A stretch of DNA of 64,000 nucleotides from DASPKX01 sp035627835 (lineage in GTDB: Bacteria; Verrucomicrobiota; Verrucomicrobiia; Limisphaerales; SXQI01), in contig DASPKX010000003.1 of NCBI GenBank assembly GCA_035627835.1, positions 1-64,000 on the forward strand, written 5' to 3'. The notes under the pieces were generated by a model, which did no database searches, was not told the DNA's origin, and was given only the letters and a program-made list of their open reading frames with translations. Shown in pieces: positions 8,350-16,224 of the stretch. Within the stretch, counting starts at the first letter, position 1, and every line of letters starts with the position of its first letter. Position numbers and translations under genes: made by a program.

Positions 8350-9132
8350 ATGGAATTAAAATCAATCCTCGAAGCATTGCTGTTCAGCTCGCAGCGCCCG
8401 CTCACGCCAAAGGAGCTGCGGGATATCCTCAACAAAGTCGCTGCGGAGCAGACGCCTGAAGGCTCGGAAGTTAAGCCGACCCGCCACAAGGAGGATGAAG
8501 TTGCCGAGACGCTCGAGAGTCTCGCTAAAGAGCTGAATGAGCTGGGTCGCAGCTTTCGGCTCATCTGTGTGGCTGGGGCATGGCAATTTGTCAGCCAGCC
8601 CGAATATGCGCCTTGGCTAAAGGCGCTGGTCGGCGAGAAGAACAGGCCGTCACGCTTGTCCGCTCCAGCGCTGGAAACGCTCGCGATCATTGCCTATCGC
8701 CAGCCGTTAACACGCGCGGAAGTGGAGCAGATTCGCGGCGTTTCCGTGGATGGCGTGATGCAGACGCTTGTGGAGCGCGGGCTTGTCGAGGCTGTTGGGC
8801 GCGCAGAAGTTGTCGGACGCCCGGTAACGTATGGGACCACGCGGTTGTTCCTGGAGTATTTCGGGTTGGCCAAGCTGGAGGATCTTCCGGCGGCGGATGA
8901 ATTGCGGAAAATTGTGGTGCAGAAGCCAGAACAGTTGTTGACGGCGGACGCGACGGCGCGCCCTGGGACTGAAGCTGTTCCCGCGGGTGCCACCGCAGCT
9001 GAAGGCACAGGAGGTGAGGAGTCGAAAGAAACGCCCGGTCAGGGGACCGGGCCTACCATTGAAGGCGCAAGCGGCAGCGTTCCGGCAGAAGGTCAGTCCA
9101 GCAACCCGGCGGCGGAAGGAAGTGAGCGATGA
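8350..9132 (+). CDS. scpB: Segregation and condensation protein B
   Basis: Partner of ScpA in the Smc condensin complex, with two winged-helix domains. Signatures are the N-terminal KSILEALLFSSQRPLT and the central ALETLAIIAYRQPLTRAEVEQIRGVSVDG, then GRPVTYGTT. The 260-residue protein is longer than usual: after about residue 190 comes a low-complexity Gly/Ala/Glu/Pro tail that includes a REP-like palindrome read in frame (9030-9059). The last four bases overlap pheA (ATGA). Confidence 0.93.
   Translation: MELKSILEALLFSSQRPLTPKELRDILNKVAAEQTPEGSEVKPTRHKEDEVAETLESLAKELNELGRSFRLICVAGAWQFVSQPEYAPWLKALVGEKNRPSRLSAPALETLAIIAYRQPLTRAEVEQIRGVSVDGVMQTLVERGLVEAVGRAEVVGRPVTYGTTRLFLEYFGLAKLEDLPAADELRKIVVQKPEQLLTADATARPGTEAVPAGATAAEGTGGEESKETPGQGTGPTIEGASGSVPAEGQSSNPAAEGSER
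9030..9059. repeat. Palindromic REP-like element, copy 2, inside scpB
   Basis: Perfect stem GCCCGGTC (9033-9040) / GACCGGGC (9045-9052) with loop AGGG, then CTACCAT. The copy lies inside the scpB tail and is translated as part of ETPGQGTGPTI without breaking the frame. See copy 1 (7387-7416) and a degenerate third copy (59513-59539). Confidence 0.75.
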
Positions 9133-10202
9133 GCAGCGGGAATTTAAGCGATCACCGCAAGGCGGTGGATGAGATCGATGCGCGGATTGTGCAGCTCCTG
9201 AATGAGCGTACGAAGCACATCCTGGAAATTGGCGCGATTAAGACGAAGGCTGGCCAGGAAATTTATGCGCCACATCGTGAGTTGGTGGTGCTGGATCGCG
9301 TTTGCAAGCTGAACGAAGGGCCAATTCCCAACGAGGGATTGCGGGCTATTTACCGTGAGGTGATGTCCAGCTCGATCAGCCTGCAGAAGTCGATGACCAT
9401 CGCCTATCTCGGGCCGGAAGCGACTTTCACGCACGTGGCGGCGATTCGCCGATTTGGATCGAGCCTCAAGTACGCCCCGCAGAAGACAATAGCGGACGTC
9501 TTCAATGAAGTGAGCAAGCGGCGCGCCGATTATGGGGTGGTGCCAGTGGAAAATTCGACTGAGGGCGTGGTCACGCACACGCTCGATATGTTTGTCGATA
9601 GCGAGCTGAAGATTGTCGCTCAAATCGTGCTCCCGATTCAGCAATGCCTTATCGGCAAGCAGCAGCCGCTCTCGCGCATCAAGAAGCTCTACTCCCACCC
9701 GCAAGCGTTGGCCCAGTGTCGGGCCTGGGTGCAGAACCATTTGCCAGATGCGGAAATCGTCGAGATGAGTTCCACCACTCGGGCGGCTGAAGTCGCGTCG
9801 GAGGAGCAAGGGGCGGCCGCCATCGCGAGTTCGCTTGCTGCTGAGCGCTACAAGCTCGCCATTCTGGAGGCGGACATCCAGGACAACTCCGCAAACGCGA
9901 CACGGTTCCTGGTGCTCGGCCGACAGTGCAGCCCGCCGACGAAGAAGGATCGAACCAGCTTGATGTTCAGCATCGCCCATGAAGTTGGCGCGCTGCATCG
10001 CGCATTGGGGAGCTTCCGCAAGAATCGCCTGAACATGACGAAAATCGAGTCACGCCCGAATAAGCGCCGGGCGTGGGAGTATTTCTTCTTCCTCGATTGC
10101 GACGGCCATTACGAGGATAAGCGCGTCGCCAAAGCAATTGCCGACCTCGAGCAGGAGTGCAGTTTCGTGAAGATTCTCGGGTCGTACCCCAACCGCGAGT
10201 GA
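9129..10202 (+). CDS. pheA: Bifunctional chorismate mutase / prephenate dehydratase
   Basis: Makes phenylpyruvate from chorismate in phenylalanine synthesis. Three domains are visible in 357 residues: an AroQ chorismate mutase (about 1-85; DHRKAVDEIDARIVQLLNER), a prephenate dehydratase (about 90-270; YLGPEATFTHVAA, VPVENSTEGVV and SSTTRAAEVA) and a C-terminal ACT domain (about 275-357) with ESRPNKRRAWEYFFF, the region that binds Phe for feedback inhibition in the family. The start overlaps scpB by four bases and its stop overlaps the kdsD start. Confidence 0.95.
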   Translation: MSSGNLSDHRKAVDEIDARIVQLLNERTKHILEIGAIKTKAGQEIYAPHRELVVLDRVCKLNEGPIPNEGLRAIYREVMSSSISLQKSMTIAYLGPEATFTHVAAIRRFGSSLKYAPQKTIADVFNEVSKRRADYGVVPVENSTEGVVTHTLDMFVDSELKIVAQIVLPIQQCLIGKQQPLSRIKKLYSHPQALAQCRAWVQNHLPDAEIVEMSSTTRAAEVASEEQGAAAIASSLAAERYKLAILEADIQDNSANATRFLVLGRQCSPPTKKDRTSLMFSIAHEVGALHRALGSFRKNRLNMTKIESRPNKRRAWEYFFFLDCDGHYEDKRVAKAIADLEQECSFVKILGSYPNRE

Positions 10203-11191
10203 AAGCCAGCTCCCGCCGCTCCAGCCATTTGCAACGTGCCCGCGAAGTTTTCGATATCGAGATCGCGGGTTTGAAAGCTGTCCGGGAGCAGCTGGATGAG
10301 CAATTCGATGCGGCTGTCGCCGCTATCGTCGAGACGCTCTCGGCGCGCGGAAAGATTGTGGTTGTGGGGATTGGGAAGTCCGGGAACGTCGGCCAAAAAA
10401 TTGCCGCAACGCTCACCAGCACCGGTTCCACCAGCGTGCTTCTGCACAGCGTGGATGCGCTTCATGGAGACCTGGGGCTCGTTAACGATGGCGACCTCAT
10501 CCTGGCGCTGAGCTACTCGGGTGAATCGGACGAGATGCTCAAGCTTTTGCCGGCGCTGAAAAGATTCGCGGTGAAGATCATCGCGCTGACTGGCAACGCG
10601 AAATCCACCATGGCGAGGCATTCGGATGTGGTCTTGAACGTGAAGGTGCCGCGTGAGGCATGTCCGTTCAACCTGGCGCCGACTGCGAGCACAACGGCCA
10701 TGTTGGCGATGGGTGACGCGTTGGCGATGGCCACGCTGCGGGCGCGCGGATTTAAAGAAAAAGACTTTTCACTGCGGCATCCCTCCGGGGCAATCGGACG
10801 CTCATTGCTGGTGAAGGTGGGGGAGATCATGCGCACTGGGGAGCGCAACGCCGTGGCCGTTTCAAGCACGCGAGTGAAGGACGCCTTGCTGATGATGACA
10901 GCCGCGCGGTCTGGGAGCTTGAGCGTCACTGACGCCAAGGGCCGCCTGGTGGGCGTTTTCACCGACGGCGATCTGCGCCGGCAGATGTCGAAGGATGAGG
11001 ACGCACTCTCCCGCACGCTGTCGGAAGTCATGACTCGGAACCCGATCTCCATTCGTGAAGATGCGTTGGCTGCTGAAGCGTTAAAGATTTTCGATCAGCG
11101 CAACGTGGATGATTTGGTTGTGGTCAACGCGCGTCGCGAGCCTGTGGGGCTGGTCGATTCTCAGGATCTGCCAAAATTGAAGTTGATGTAA
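10199..11191 (+). CDS. kdsD: Arabinose-5-phosphate isomerase, KpsF/GutQ family
   Basis: Converts ribulose-5-phosphate to arabinose-5-phosphate, the first step to Kdo for lipopolysaccharide. An SIS domain (about 35-170; VVVGIGKSGNVGQKIAATL and LALSYSGESDEML) is followed by two CBS motifs (about 200-330; SVTDAKGRLVGVFTDGDLRR). I prefer GTG 10199, overlapping the pheA stop as GTGA, giving 330 residues; a further in-frame GTG lies at 10157 inside pheA. A Kdo gene fits a Gram-negative envelope. The next gene overlaps by one base. Confidence 0.92.
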   Translation: MKASSRRSSHLQRAREVFDIEIAGLKAVREQLDEQFDAAVAAIVETLSARGKIVVVGIGKSGNVGQKIAATLTSTGSTSVLLHSVDALHGDLGLVNDGDLILALSYSGESDEMLKLLPALKRFAVKIIALTGNAKSTMARHSDVVLNVKVPREACPFNLAPTASTTAMLAMGDALAMATLRARGFKEKDFSLRHPSGAIGRSLLVKVGEIMRTGERNAVAVSSTRVKDALLMMTAARSGSLSVTDAKGRLVGVFTDGDLRRQMSKDEDALSRTLSEVMTRNPISIREDALAAEALKIFDQRNVDDLVVVNARREPVGLVDSQDLPKLKLM

Positions 11192-11919
11192 TGCCGAACG
11201 GAACGCGCAAACCGAAGCGAGCGCTGCGCCGACAGCAGGTCGCGGAATGGGAATCGGGCTCCGCTGAACGGCAGACCTTAACGGCCCTCGTCCATTTCCC
11301 AGCGGGTTATGAAGCCAGCAAAGATCATTACCCGCTGCTCTTGTTCCTGCATGGAGCAGGGGAGCGAGGGCCCGGCGGAGAAGACGTATGGCGCATCGCC
11401 AAGCACGGACCGCCCGCGCTGGCTGAAGCTGGTGTTGAACTGCCGTTTATCGTCTTGTCGCCCCAATGCCCAAAGGGACGCCGATGGGACACGGCATTGC
11501 TTCTCGAATTCTTGCGGGAGGCCATGGAGGAGCTGCGGGTTGATCCGCGACGGGTGTATGTGACTGGGATTTCGATGGGCGGCTACGCCAGTTGGGACCT
11601 CATCATCAAAGCTCCCGAAATGTTCGCAGCTGCGGCGCCGATTTGTGGCGGCGGCTCAACGATCGACCTTTACCTCCAGGATGAGCGCCGCAAGGTGGCT
11701 GCGTGGCGCAAGATGCCGATCTGGGCCTTCCACGGCGCACAGGATGACATCGTGCCGTGCGCCGAATCAGAGCGGATGGTGAAGGTCTTTCGTGAGCGGT
11801 TGGGCAACAAAGGAGTGCAGTTCACCGTGTATGAGGATCTTGCCCATCACTGCTGGACGCGCGCGTATTCTGAAGCTGGGCTTTTTGAATGGTTTGCAAA
11901 GCAGAGACGCCGGTCTTAA
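11191..11919 (+). CDS. Alpha/beta-hydrolase, phospholipase/carboxylesterase-like
   Basis: 242-residue serine hydrolase without signal peptide. PLLLFLHGAGERG forms the oxyanion-hole strand region, GISMGGYASW is the nucleophile elbow (G-x-S-x-G), AFHGAQDDIVPC supplies the Asp and LAHHCW the His. The family includes prolyl-oligopeptidase-like and carboxylesterase members; the substrate is unknown. It is the last gene of the scpA operon, its ATG overlapping the kdsD stop (TAATG). Confidence 0.82.
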   Translation: MPNGTRKPKRALRRQQVAEWESGSAERQTLTALVHFPAGYEASKDHYPLLLFLHGAGERGPGGEDVWRIAKHGPPALAEAGVELPFIVLSPQCPKGRRWDTALLLEFLREAMEELRVDPRRVYVTGISMGGYASWDLIIKAPEMFAAAAPICGGGSTIDLYLQDERRKVAAWRKMPIWAFHGAQDDIVPCAESERMVKVFRERLGNKGVQFTVYEDLAHHCWTRAYSEAGLFEWFAKQRRRS

Positions 11920-11972
11920 ACCCCTGCCGCCGGGCCTTTTGCAAAATCTTTGTGGGTGAGGGGAAAAAGTCC

Positions 11973-12000
11973 TTGCAAAGTGTGAAGGTTCCCCTAAGTT
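11973..12000 (+). promoter_or_regulatory. Candidate promoter of tRNA-Gly
   Basis: TTGCAA (11973-11978) and TAAGTT (11995-12000) with a 16-base spacer, placed 25 bases before the mature tRNA. This is a sigma70-like reading by eye only. Confidence 0.4.
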
Positions 12001-12025
12001 GACCGCGTTCTTCCGAACGCTGGAA

Positions 12026-12102
12026 GCGAGCGTAGCTCAGTCTGGTAGAGCATCACGTTGCCAACGTGAATGTCGAGGGTTCGAATCCCTTCGCTCGCTC
12101 CA
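12026..12102 (+). tRNA. tRNA-Gly (anticodon GCC)
   Basis: Complete cloverleaf: acceptor stem GCGAGCG (12026-12032) pairs with CGCTCGC (12092-12098), discriminator T and an encoded CCA (12100-12102). The anticodon stem TCACG/CGTGA encloses the loop TTGCCAA with GCC at 12060-12062, decoding GGC and GGT codons. The T loop TTCGAAT is standard. Confidence 0.96.
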
Positions 12103-12172
12103 ATTTTCTTAAACAGACCTCCACTCTTCCATTCTGCGATGGTCTCCGTGCACACTCCGCTCACCACCATTT

Positions 12173-12571
12173 ATGAGTAAATGGAGAGCCAAAGCATTGG
12201 AACTATTTCCGCAAAGACGAGAGCAGATTCTAGCAACAGACGATCGGTTGAAACTCTGGCAATCGGTCAAGGGTGACTTTTACGCCGCGTTGAATCGAGA
12301 TGACAGCAACCTTGCTGCCCGTTGCATCCGCTATGCAGTCTGGACACTGCACCCTAGGCCTCAGGCAAAAACGCTAGACGATCTGAGCGCATCCGCGGCC
12401 CAGTTGCTTTATGAGCATCTGGACCAACTCCACCTCTGGATCGACCGGTACGACTTCATACAAGCACAGAAGGGATTGCGATTACACTTAGGTGAGGACG
12501 TTTACAATCACTTCGAACGTCGGTTTCTTCAGAAGACGAGGGGCTACCCTCCGAAGACCGGTGTGCCTTGA
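12173..12571 (+). CDS. Hypothetical protein, 132 residues
   Basis: Not recognised. The protein is mostly helical, with no signal peptide and no membrane segment, and has many charged and aromatic residues (SKWRAKALELFPQRREQIL at the start). The ATG lies 70 bases after tRNA-Gly. Its last 28 bases overlap the 3' end of the convergent NTF2-like gene. Confidence 0.55.
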   Translation: MSKWRAKALELFPQRREQILATDDRLKLWQSVKGDFYAALNRDDSNLAARCIRYAVWTLHPRPQAKTLDDLSASAAQLLYEHLDQLHLWIDRYDFIQAQKGLRLHLGEDVYNHFERRFLQKTRGYPPKTGVP

Positions 12572-12918
12572 TGAAACCGCAAACGCCAGACTGATCTTCC
12601 TCGAACCCACAGCGAGGAACGGTTTGCCCGCTCCATGGTCGCATACGCTACTTCGCTGACGTAAGTCACCAGGGCCACATCGGGAGTGACCAACTTGATT
12701 TGGAGATTCTCCAGCGGGAGTTTGGCTCGGATTTCCTGCGGAGCCACATTCATCGTATCCTGGCGAGTGTACCTTCTTCCCGACCGGCCGAATTCCTCGA
12801 AGTCGTCAGCGAGGACGCGGTCCATATACCGGACATCAAATCGCGTTTCCCCGCGCCACATGGACTCCTCCAAGCGCGTTAGTTCGCATGCGTCCAAGTC
12901 ACTGATGATTAGAGCCAT
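12544..12918 (-). CDS. NTF2-like (DUF4440) protein
   Basis: 124-residue cone-shaped NTF2-fold protein. The pattern ELTRLEESMWRGETRFDVRYMDRVLADDFEEFGRSG, then alternating strands and a final WRLRFHQGTPVF, is that of DUF4440/SnoaL-like proteins, which include ketosteroid-isomerase relatives and many of unknown role. The gene is convergent with, and overlaps by 28 bases, the hypothetical gene before it. Confidence 0.75.
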   Translation of the reverse strand: MALIISDLDACELTRLEESMWRGETRFDVRYMDRVLADDFEEFGRSGRRYTRQDTMNVAPQEIRAKLPLENLQIKLVTPDVALVTYVSEVAYATMERANRSSLWVRGRSVWRLRFHQGTPVFGG

Positions 12919-13031
12919 TCTTCTGTGTCCAGGTTTAGGGTGTCTGCGGGCAAGATTGGCCTTTAGAGAAGGTTGTTGGCGCCACGTCCCGCTTGAAGGC
13001 CTCCCATTGTGAGTGAATCTTGGATCGTTAG

Positions 13032-13622
13032 ATGGGTAAGATCAACCAAGTTCCCAGTGCCGAGTCGCATGCGGCGACGGCTTTCACTATTGGCCATTCG
13101 ACTCGCGCTGTTGAAGATTTTGTCGCCATGCTGAAGGGGCACGGGGTGAGACGGTTGGTGGATGTGCGGACGGTGCCTAGGTCACGGACGAATCCGCAGT
13201 TTAACAAGGAGACGCTTCCGATCTCCTTGGCCCCGCATGGGATTGGGCATGTGCATGTGCCGGAGCTGGGCGGGTTGCGGAAACCGAAGCCGGATTCACC
13301 GAACGGCGGGTGGAGGAATCTTTCATTTCGCGGTTACGCAGATCACATGCAGACAGAAGAATTTGCGCGTGCGCTGGAGAAGGCGATGGAGTGGATCGCG
13401 CATGAGCGGATTGCGTTCATGTGCGCGGAGGCGGTGCCCTGGCGGTGTCATCGGTCCCTGATTGCAGATGCGCTGACGGTGAGGGGGATAGTGGTTCATG
13501 AAATCGCGAGCGCCACTAAGACGCAGGTTCATAAAATGATTTCGTTCGCGAAGGTGGACGGTTTGCGGGTGACGTATCCGCCGCTGCAGCCGGAGTTGAT
13601 CGAGCCGGGGGAGAATGAATAG
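13032..13622 (+). CDS. DUF488-family protein
   Basis: 196-residue cytoplasmic protein with the DUF488 signatures FTIGHSTRAVEDFVAML, LVDVRTVPRSRTNPQFN, YADHM near the middle and FMCAEAVPWRCHRSLIADAL. The conserved Cys-containing FMCAE..CHR region is typical. The biochemical role is unsettled. It stands as a single gene, convergent with the SbtB-like gene. Confidence 0.85.
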   Translation: MGKINQVPSAESHAATAFTIGHSTRAVEDFVAMLKGHGVRRLVDVRTVPRSRTNPQFNKETLPISLAPHGIGHVHVPELGGLRKPKPDSPNGGWRNLSFRGYADHMQTEEFARALEKAMEWIAHERIAFMCAEAVPWRCHRSLIADALTVRGIVVHEIASATKTQVHKMISFAKVDGLRVTYPPLQPELIEPGENE

Positions 13623-13694
13623 CGTGCAGTCGACCGAGCGTGTCGGAGGGCGATCCCAGGCATCTGGACGAACACCAGCAGGCACATTCGCCGG

Positions 13695-13997
13695 TCAAAA
13701 TTTGTCGGGGCGCAACACGCGGACGTCGCTTTCGTAAACGATCACCGCGAAGTTGGGCATAAAATCTTTGTAGATTCTTTCCAGCAGACGATTTGAGGTT
13801 TCAGCCCCAACGACAACTTCCACCTGGATATTCGTAAACTCTTCGATGTCTCCCACGCGCGAGCCTTTTGCTCCGGTCCCTTCCACTCGGAAAAGCGTGT
13901 AGCCGTGGGCGCCTTCATCTAGAAGCAACTTTGTTAAGCGATCCCTGGCGAGGGCTTCACAAATGATCGTTACGAGTTTCAAAGGGTGCGTTTTCAT
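13695..13997 (-). CDS. PII-like regulator of the bicarbonate transporter (SbtB-like)
   Basis: 100-residue protein with the ferredoxin-like PII fold pattern: a first strand LKLVTIICEALARDRLTKLLLDEGAHGYTLFRVEG, a glycine-rich T-loop region (GTGAKGSRVGD) and EVVVGAETSNRLLERIYKDF. It begins with ATG 13997, only two bases after the SbtA-like stop, so the two are almost certainly co-translated. In cyanobacteria SbtB binds adenine nucleotides and gates SbtA; the same pairing is inferred here. Confidence 0.8.
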   Translation of the reverse strand: MKTHPLKLVTIICEALARDRLTKLLLDEGAHGYTLFRVEGTGAKGSRVGDIEEFTNIQVEVVVGAETSNRLLERIYKDFMPNFAVIVYESDVRVLRPDKF

Positions 13998-13999
13998 GA

Positions 14000-14956
14000 T
14001 TATTTCCCGTACCACCAGAGAGCCATTTCGTAGTAAATGGGCAAACCGAGAGTGATGTTAAAAGGGAACGTAATAGCCAGAGCGGAAGTCAAATAGAGGG
14101 TGGGATTTGCCTCCGGAAGTGAGAGGCGGATGGCGGCTGGGGCGGCAATGTACGATGCGCTCGCCGCCAACACGCCCATGAGCATGCCTCCGCCCAGACT
14201 CAATCCAACCAACTTGCCTGCGACGACGCCGCAAGCGCCGTTGAACAGCGGCATCAAAACGCCGAATCCGATCAGGAACAATCCGACCTTCTTCAGTTCG
14301 TTGAACCGCCGCGCGGCTACCATCCCCATCTCCTGGAATGGAGCTACAAAGAGGCCGGCGGTTGTTTGCGCGCCGCGTTCCCCGGATAAATATCCCGCAG
14401 CCATGGCGCCCAGTAGCAAGAAGACGCTTCGCCCAAACACCGCTTCATGCAAAGCAGGTTTGATGACGGCTTTGAGGCCAGATCGAGCTGACATTCCGAG
14501 TTTCCCGAGAATGATTCCGACCACGATGGCAGGTGATTCCATGATCGCGAGCAGCGCGGTGGCAAACATCTCGTGATCCTGCTTCATTTCTTTGAGGTAA
14601 CTCACCGCGGCGATGAACGTCACCACGCTGACAGAGCCATAGTGCGCGCCAATGGCTGCTGAATCGATGGCGGTGAACTTGCCGAGCTTCCTCAGTATGA
14701 AATAACACCAAATGGGGATTGCTATGCCGAGCGCCACTGCCGCAAGGGCTGGAATCAGCACCTTGCCTATCCCTGCGTTCGACACGGCTACACCGCCTTT
14801 AAATCCGATGGCCGCGAGGAGATAAATGGTCAGACCGACGTATAACGGCTCAGGAAACCGCAGATCGCTTTTCAGCAGCGCGGCCGCCATGCCGATGACA
14901 AAGAATAGAATAGCAGGGGAGAGGAGGTTAATTTTGACAGCTTCAATCAGTTCCAT
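14000..14956 (-). CDS. SbtA-like sodium-dependent bicarbonate transporter
   Basis: 318-residue inner-membrane protein with about ten hydrophobic segments. The N-terminus (INLLSPAILFFVIGMAAALLKSDLRFPE), GFKGGVAV, IGAHYGSVSVVTF and MESPAIVVGIILGKL match the SbtA family, which imports bicarbonate with sodium. ATG 14956 is preferred to a TTG six bases upstream. Its partner regulator follows two bases downstream. No Rubisco or carboxysome gene is in the window, so supply of bicarbonate to ordinary carboxylases is the likely use. Confidence 0.85.
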   Translation of the reverse strand: MELIEAVKINLLSPAILFFVIGMAAALLKSDLRFPEPLYVGLTIYLLAAIGFKGGVAVSNAGIGKVLIPALAAVALGIAIPIWCYFILRKLGKFTAIDSAAIGAHYGSVSVVTFIAAVSYLKEMKQDHEMFATALLAIMESPAIVVGIILGKLGMSARSGLKAVIKPALHEAVFGRSVFLLLGAMAAGYLSGERGAQTTAGLFVAPFQEMGMVAARRFNELKKVGLFLIGFGVLMPLFNGACGVVAGKLVGLSLGGGMLMGVLAASASYIAAPAAIRLSLPEANPTLYLTSALAITFPFNITLGLPIYYEMALWWYGK

Positions 14957-15075
14957 GCCCAAAGGCCGCTATCCTCCCTTTCATCCGGCATTTGAACTAT
15001 TAAAAGAAACTGTGCAATCGCTTAGGGAAAACCTAAGTGCCAATGGACGGCTGAGGTTGATGCTGAAGCGATCAC

Positions 15076-15115
15076 AAAATGAAAATGCCCCCGAAGCAGA
15101 GGCGCCTCGAGGGCA
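15076..15115 (-). terminator. Terminator after the Hsp20 pair
   Basis: Read on the minus strand, TGCCCTCGA (15115-15107) pairs with TTCGGGGGCA (15095-15086), including one G-U pair, followed by TTTTCATTTT. It lies downstream of the second Hsp20 gene. Confidence 0.6.
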
Positions 15116-15145
15116 GTTCCATCAGGCTGACCAGCCTGAAGCTAA

Positions 15146-15532
15146 TTAGCCGGTTATTTCAATTTTGCGCGGCTTCACTTTCTCGGCCTTGGGCAGGCTG
15201 AGGAAGAGGACGCCGTCCTGCATGCGGGCGTTGATGCGCGCTGTGTCGATCGTCGGGTCGAGCACGAAAGTGCGGCGGAAGTGGAAACCGCGGGACTCAC
15301 GATACAGGCACTCCGCGTTGGGCGCGTAAGCTCCGCGATGGCCGACAATAGTCAGCTCATTGTTTTCCAGCAGGACTTCCAAGCCGTCCTTGCTCACGCC
15401 AGGCATCTCAGCCTCAAGTTGATAGGCGTCCTTCGTCTCGGTGATGTTCACGGAAGGAGCGGCGTAACGGCGCTGCTCGTGCCCACCATTTTGGGCGACC
15501 CTGTTGTTTTCAGCTTTGGTGACAGTGTTCAT
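15146..15532 (-). CDS. Small heat shock protein, Hsp20/alpha-crystallin family (second copy)
   Basis: 128-residue ATP-independent holdase chaperone. The alpha-crystallin domain runs from about residue 22 (PSVNITETKDAYQLEAEMPGV) to the GVLFLSLPK motif and C-terminal PRKIEI, an I/V-x-I-type anchor. AAAGGAGG stands just before its ATG. The gene is 18 bases after the first copy and shares its direction, so the two form an operon; sequence identity between them is modest, as for functionally separate oligomers. Confidence 0.92.
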   Translation of the reverse strand: MNTVTKAENNRVAQNGGHEQRRYAAPSVNITETKDAYQLEAEMPGVSKDGLEVLLENNELTIVGHRGAYAPNAECLYRESRGFHFRRTFVLDPTIDTARINARMQDGVLFLSLPKAEKVKPRKIEITG

Positions 15533-15550
15533 AGTCGGTTCCTCCTTTGG

Positions 15551-15994
15551 TTACGAGATGCTGATCTGGCGTGGTTTGGCTTCTTCACTTTTCGGCAGCG
15601 TGACTGTGAGGATGCCATCTTTGTAGGCGGCTTTCACATTCGCGCTGTCGACAGGCTTGGGCAGGGTAATGGCGCGTTGGAAACGGCCATAAAGACGCTC
15701 TGCGCGATAGCCATCGTTGCCTTCCGCGGGCTTCTCCTCACGACGTTCGCCACCAATGGTCAACACACCGTCATGAAGCGAGACCTCGATTTCCTCCTTC
15801 TTCATGCCAGGCACCTCGACTTGGACTATTAGGCTGTCCTTGTCCTCATAGAGGTCCACGGCTGGGGTCCAGGTGTTGAAGAACTCCGTCTCCGGCATCG
15901 CTGCAAGAGGTGATTCAAACAGACGATTAATTTCGTCTCGCAGGTTGGACCAAGGGTCCAGGTTCCAGGAACGATTTGCTCTGACTAAGTTCAT
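15551..15994 (-). CDS. Small heat shock protein, Hsp20/alpha-crystallin family (first copy)
   Basis: 147-residue Hsp20. An N-terminal aromatic arm (SWNLDPWSNLRDEINRLF) precedes the alpha-crystallin domain with VDLYEDKDSLIVQVEVPGM, the family motif AAYKDGILTVTLPKSEEAKP, and a C-terminal RQISIS anchor. AAAGGAGA lies before the ATG. It leads the two-gene chaperone operon; the 230-base region upstream holds its promoter but I could not assign a heat-shock operator. Confidence 0.93.
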   Translation of the reverse strand: MNLVRANRSWNLDPWSNLRDEINRLFESPLAAMPETEFFNTWTPAVDLYEDKDSLIVQVEVPGMKKEEIEVSLHDGVLTIGGERREEKPAEGNDGYRAERLYGRFQRAITLPKPVDSANVKAAYKDGILTVTLPKSEEAKPRQISIS

Positions 15995-16224
15995 AAAATG
16001 TCTCCTTTCGTTTATGCTTCATAAGCAGCTTGAGAAATGCCAACGGTGTCAGTGTGATAAGTCGTTGCGGAGTAATTACTTGTATTGATATCCAGAGCGT
16101 TAGCTGCGGCGATGATGTGTCAGAATGGCACATGGCTGTGCAATCTTTATCCATGGGACACAACGCCTCGGTCCGTCCGCGCCCCTTGGCTAAAGGACGA
16201 AGTCGGGATACAACAGCGGCACCC

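Noticed and set aside
12544..12571. Overlap of two convergent genes as a sign that one is false
   Set aside because: Short 3' overlaps are common; the minus-strand gene has a clear NTF2-like pattern and the plus-strand gene a normal start, so both are kept with different confidence.
16121..16145. Sigma54-like TGGCAC...TGTGCA upstream of the DUF6807 gene
   Set aside because: The distance between the GG and GC elements is one base too long and the -12 box is imperfect.
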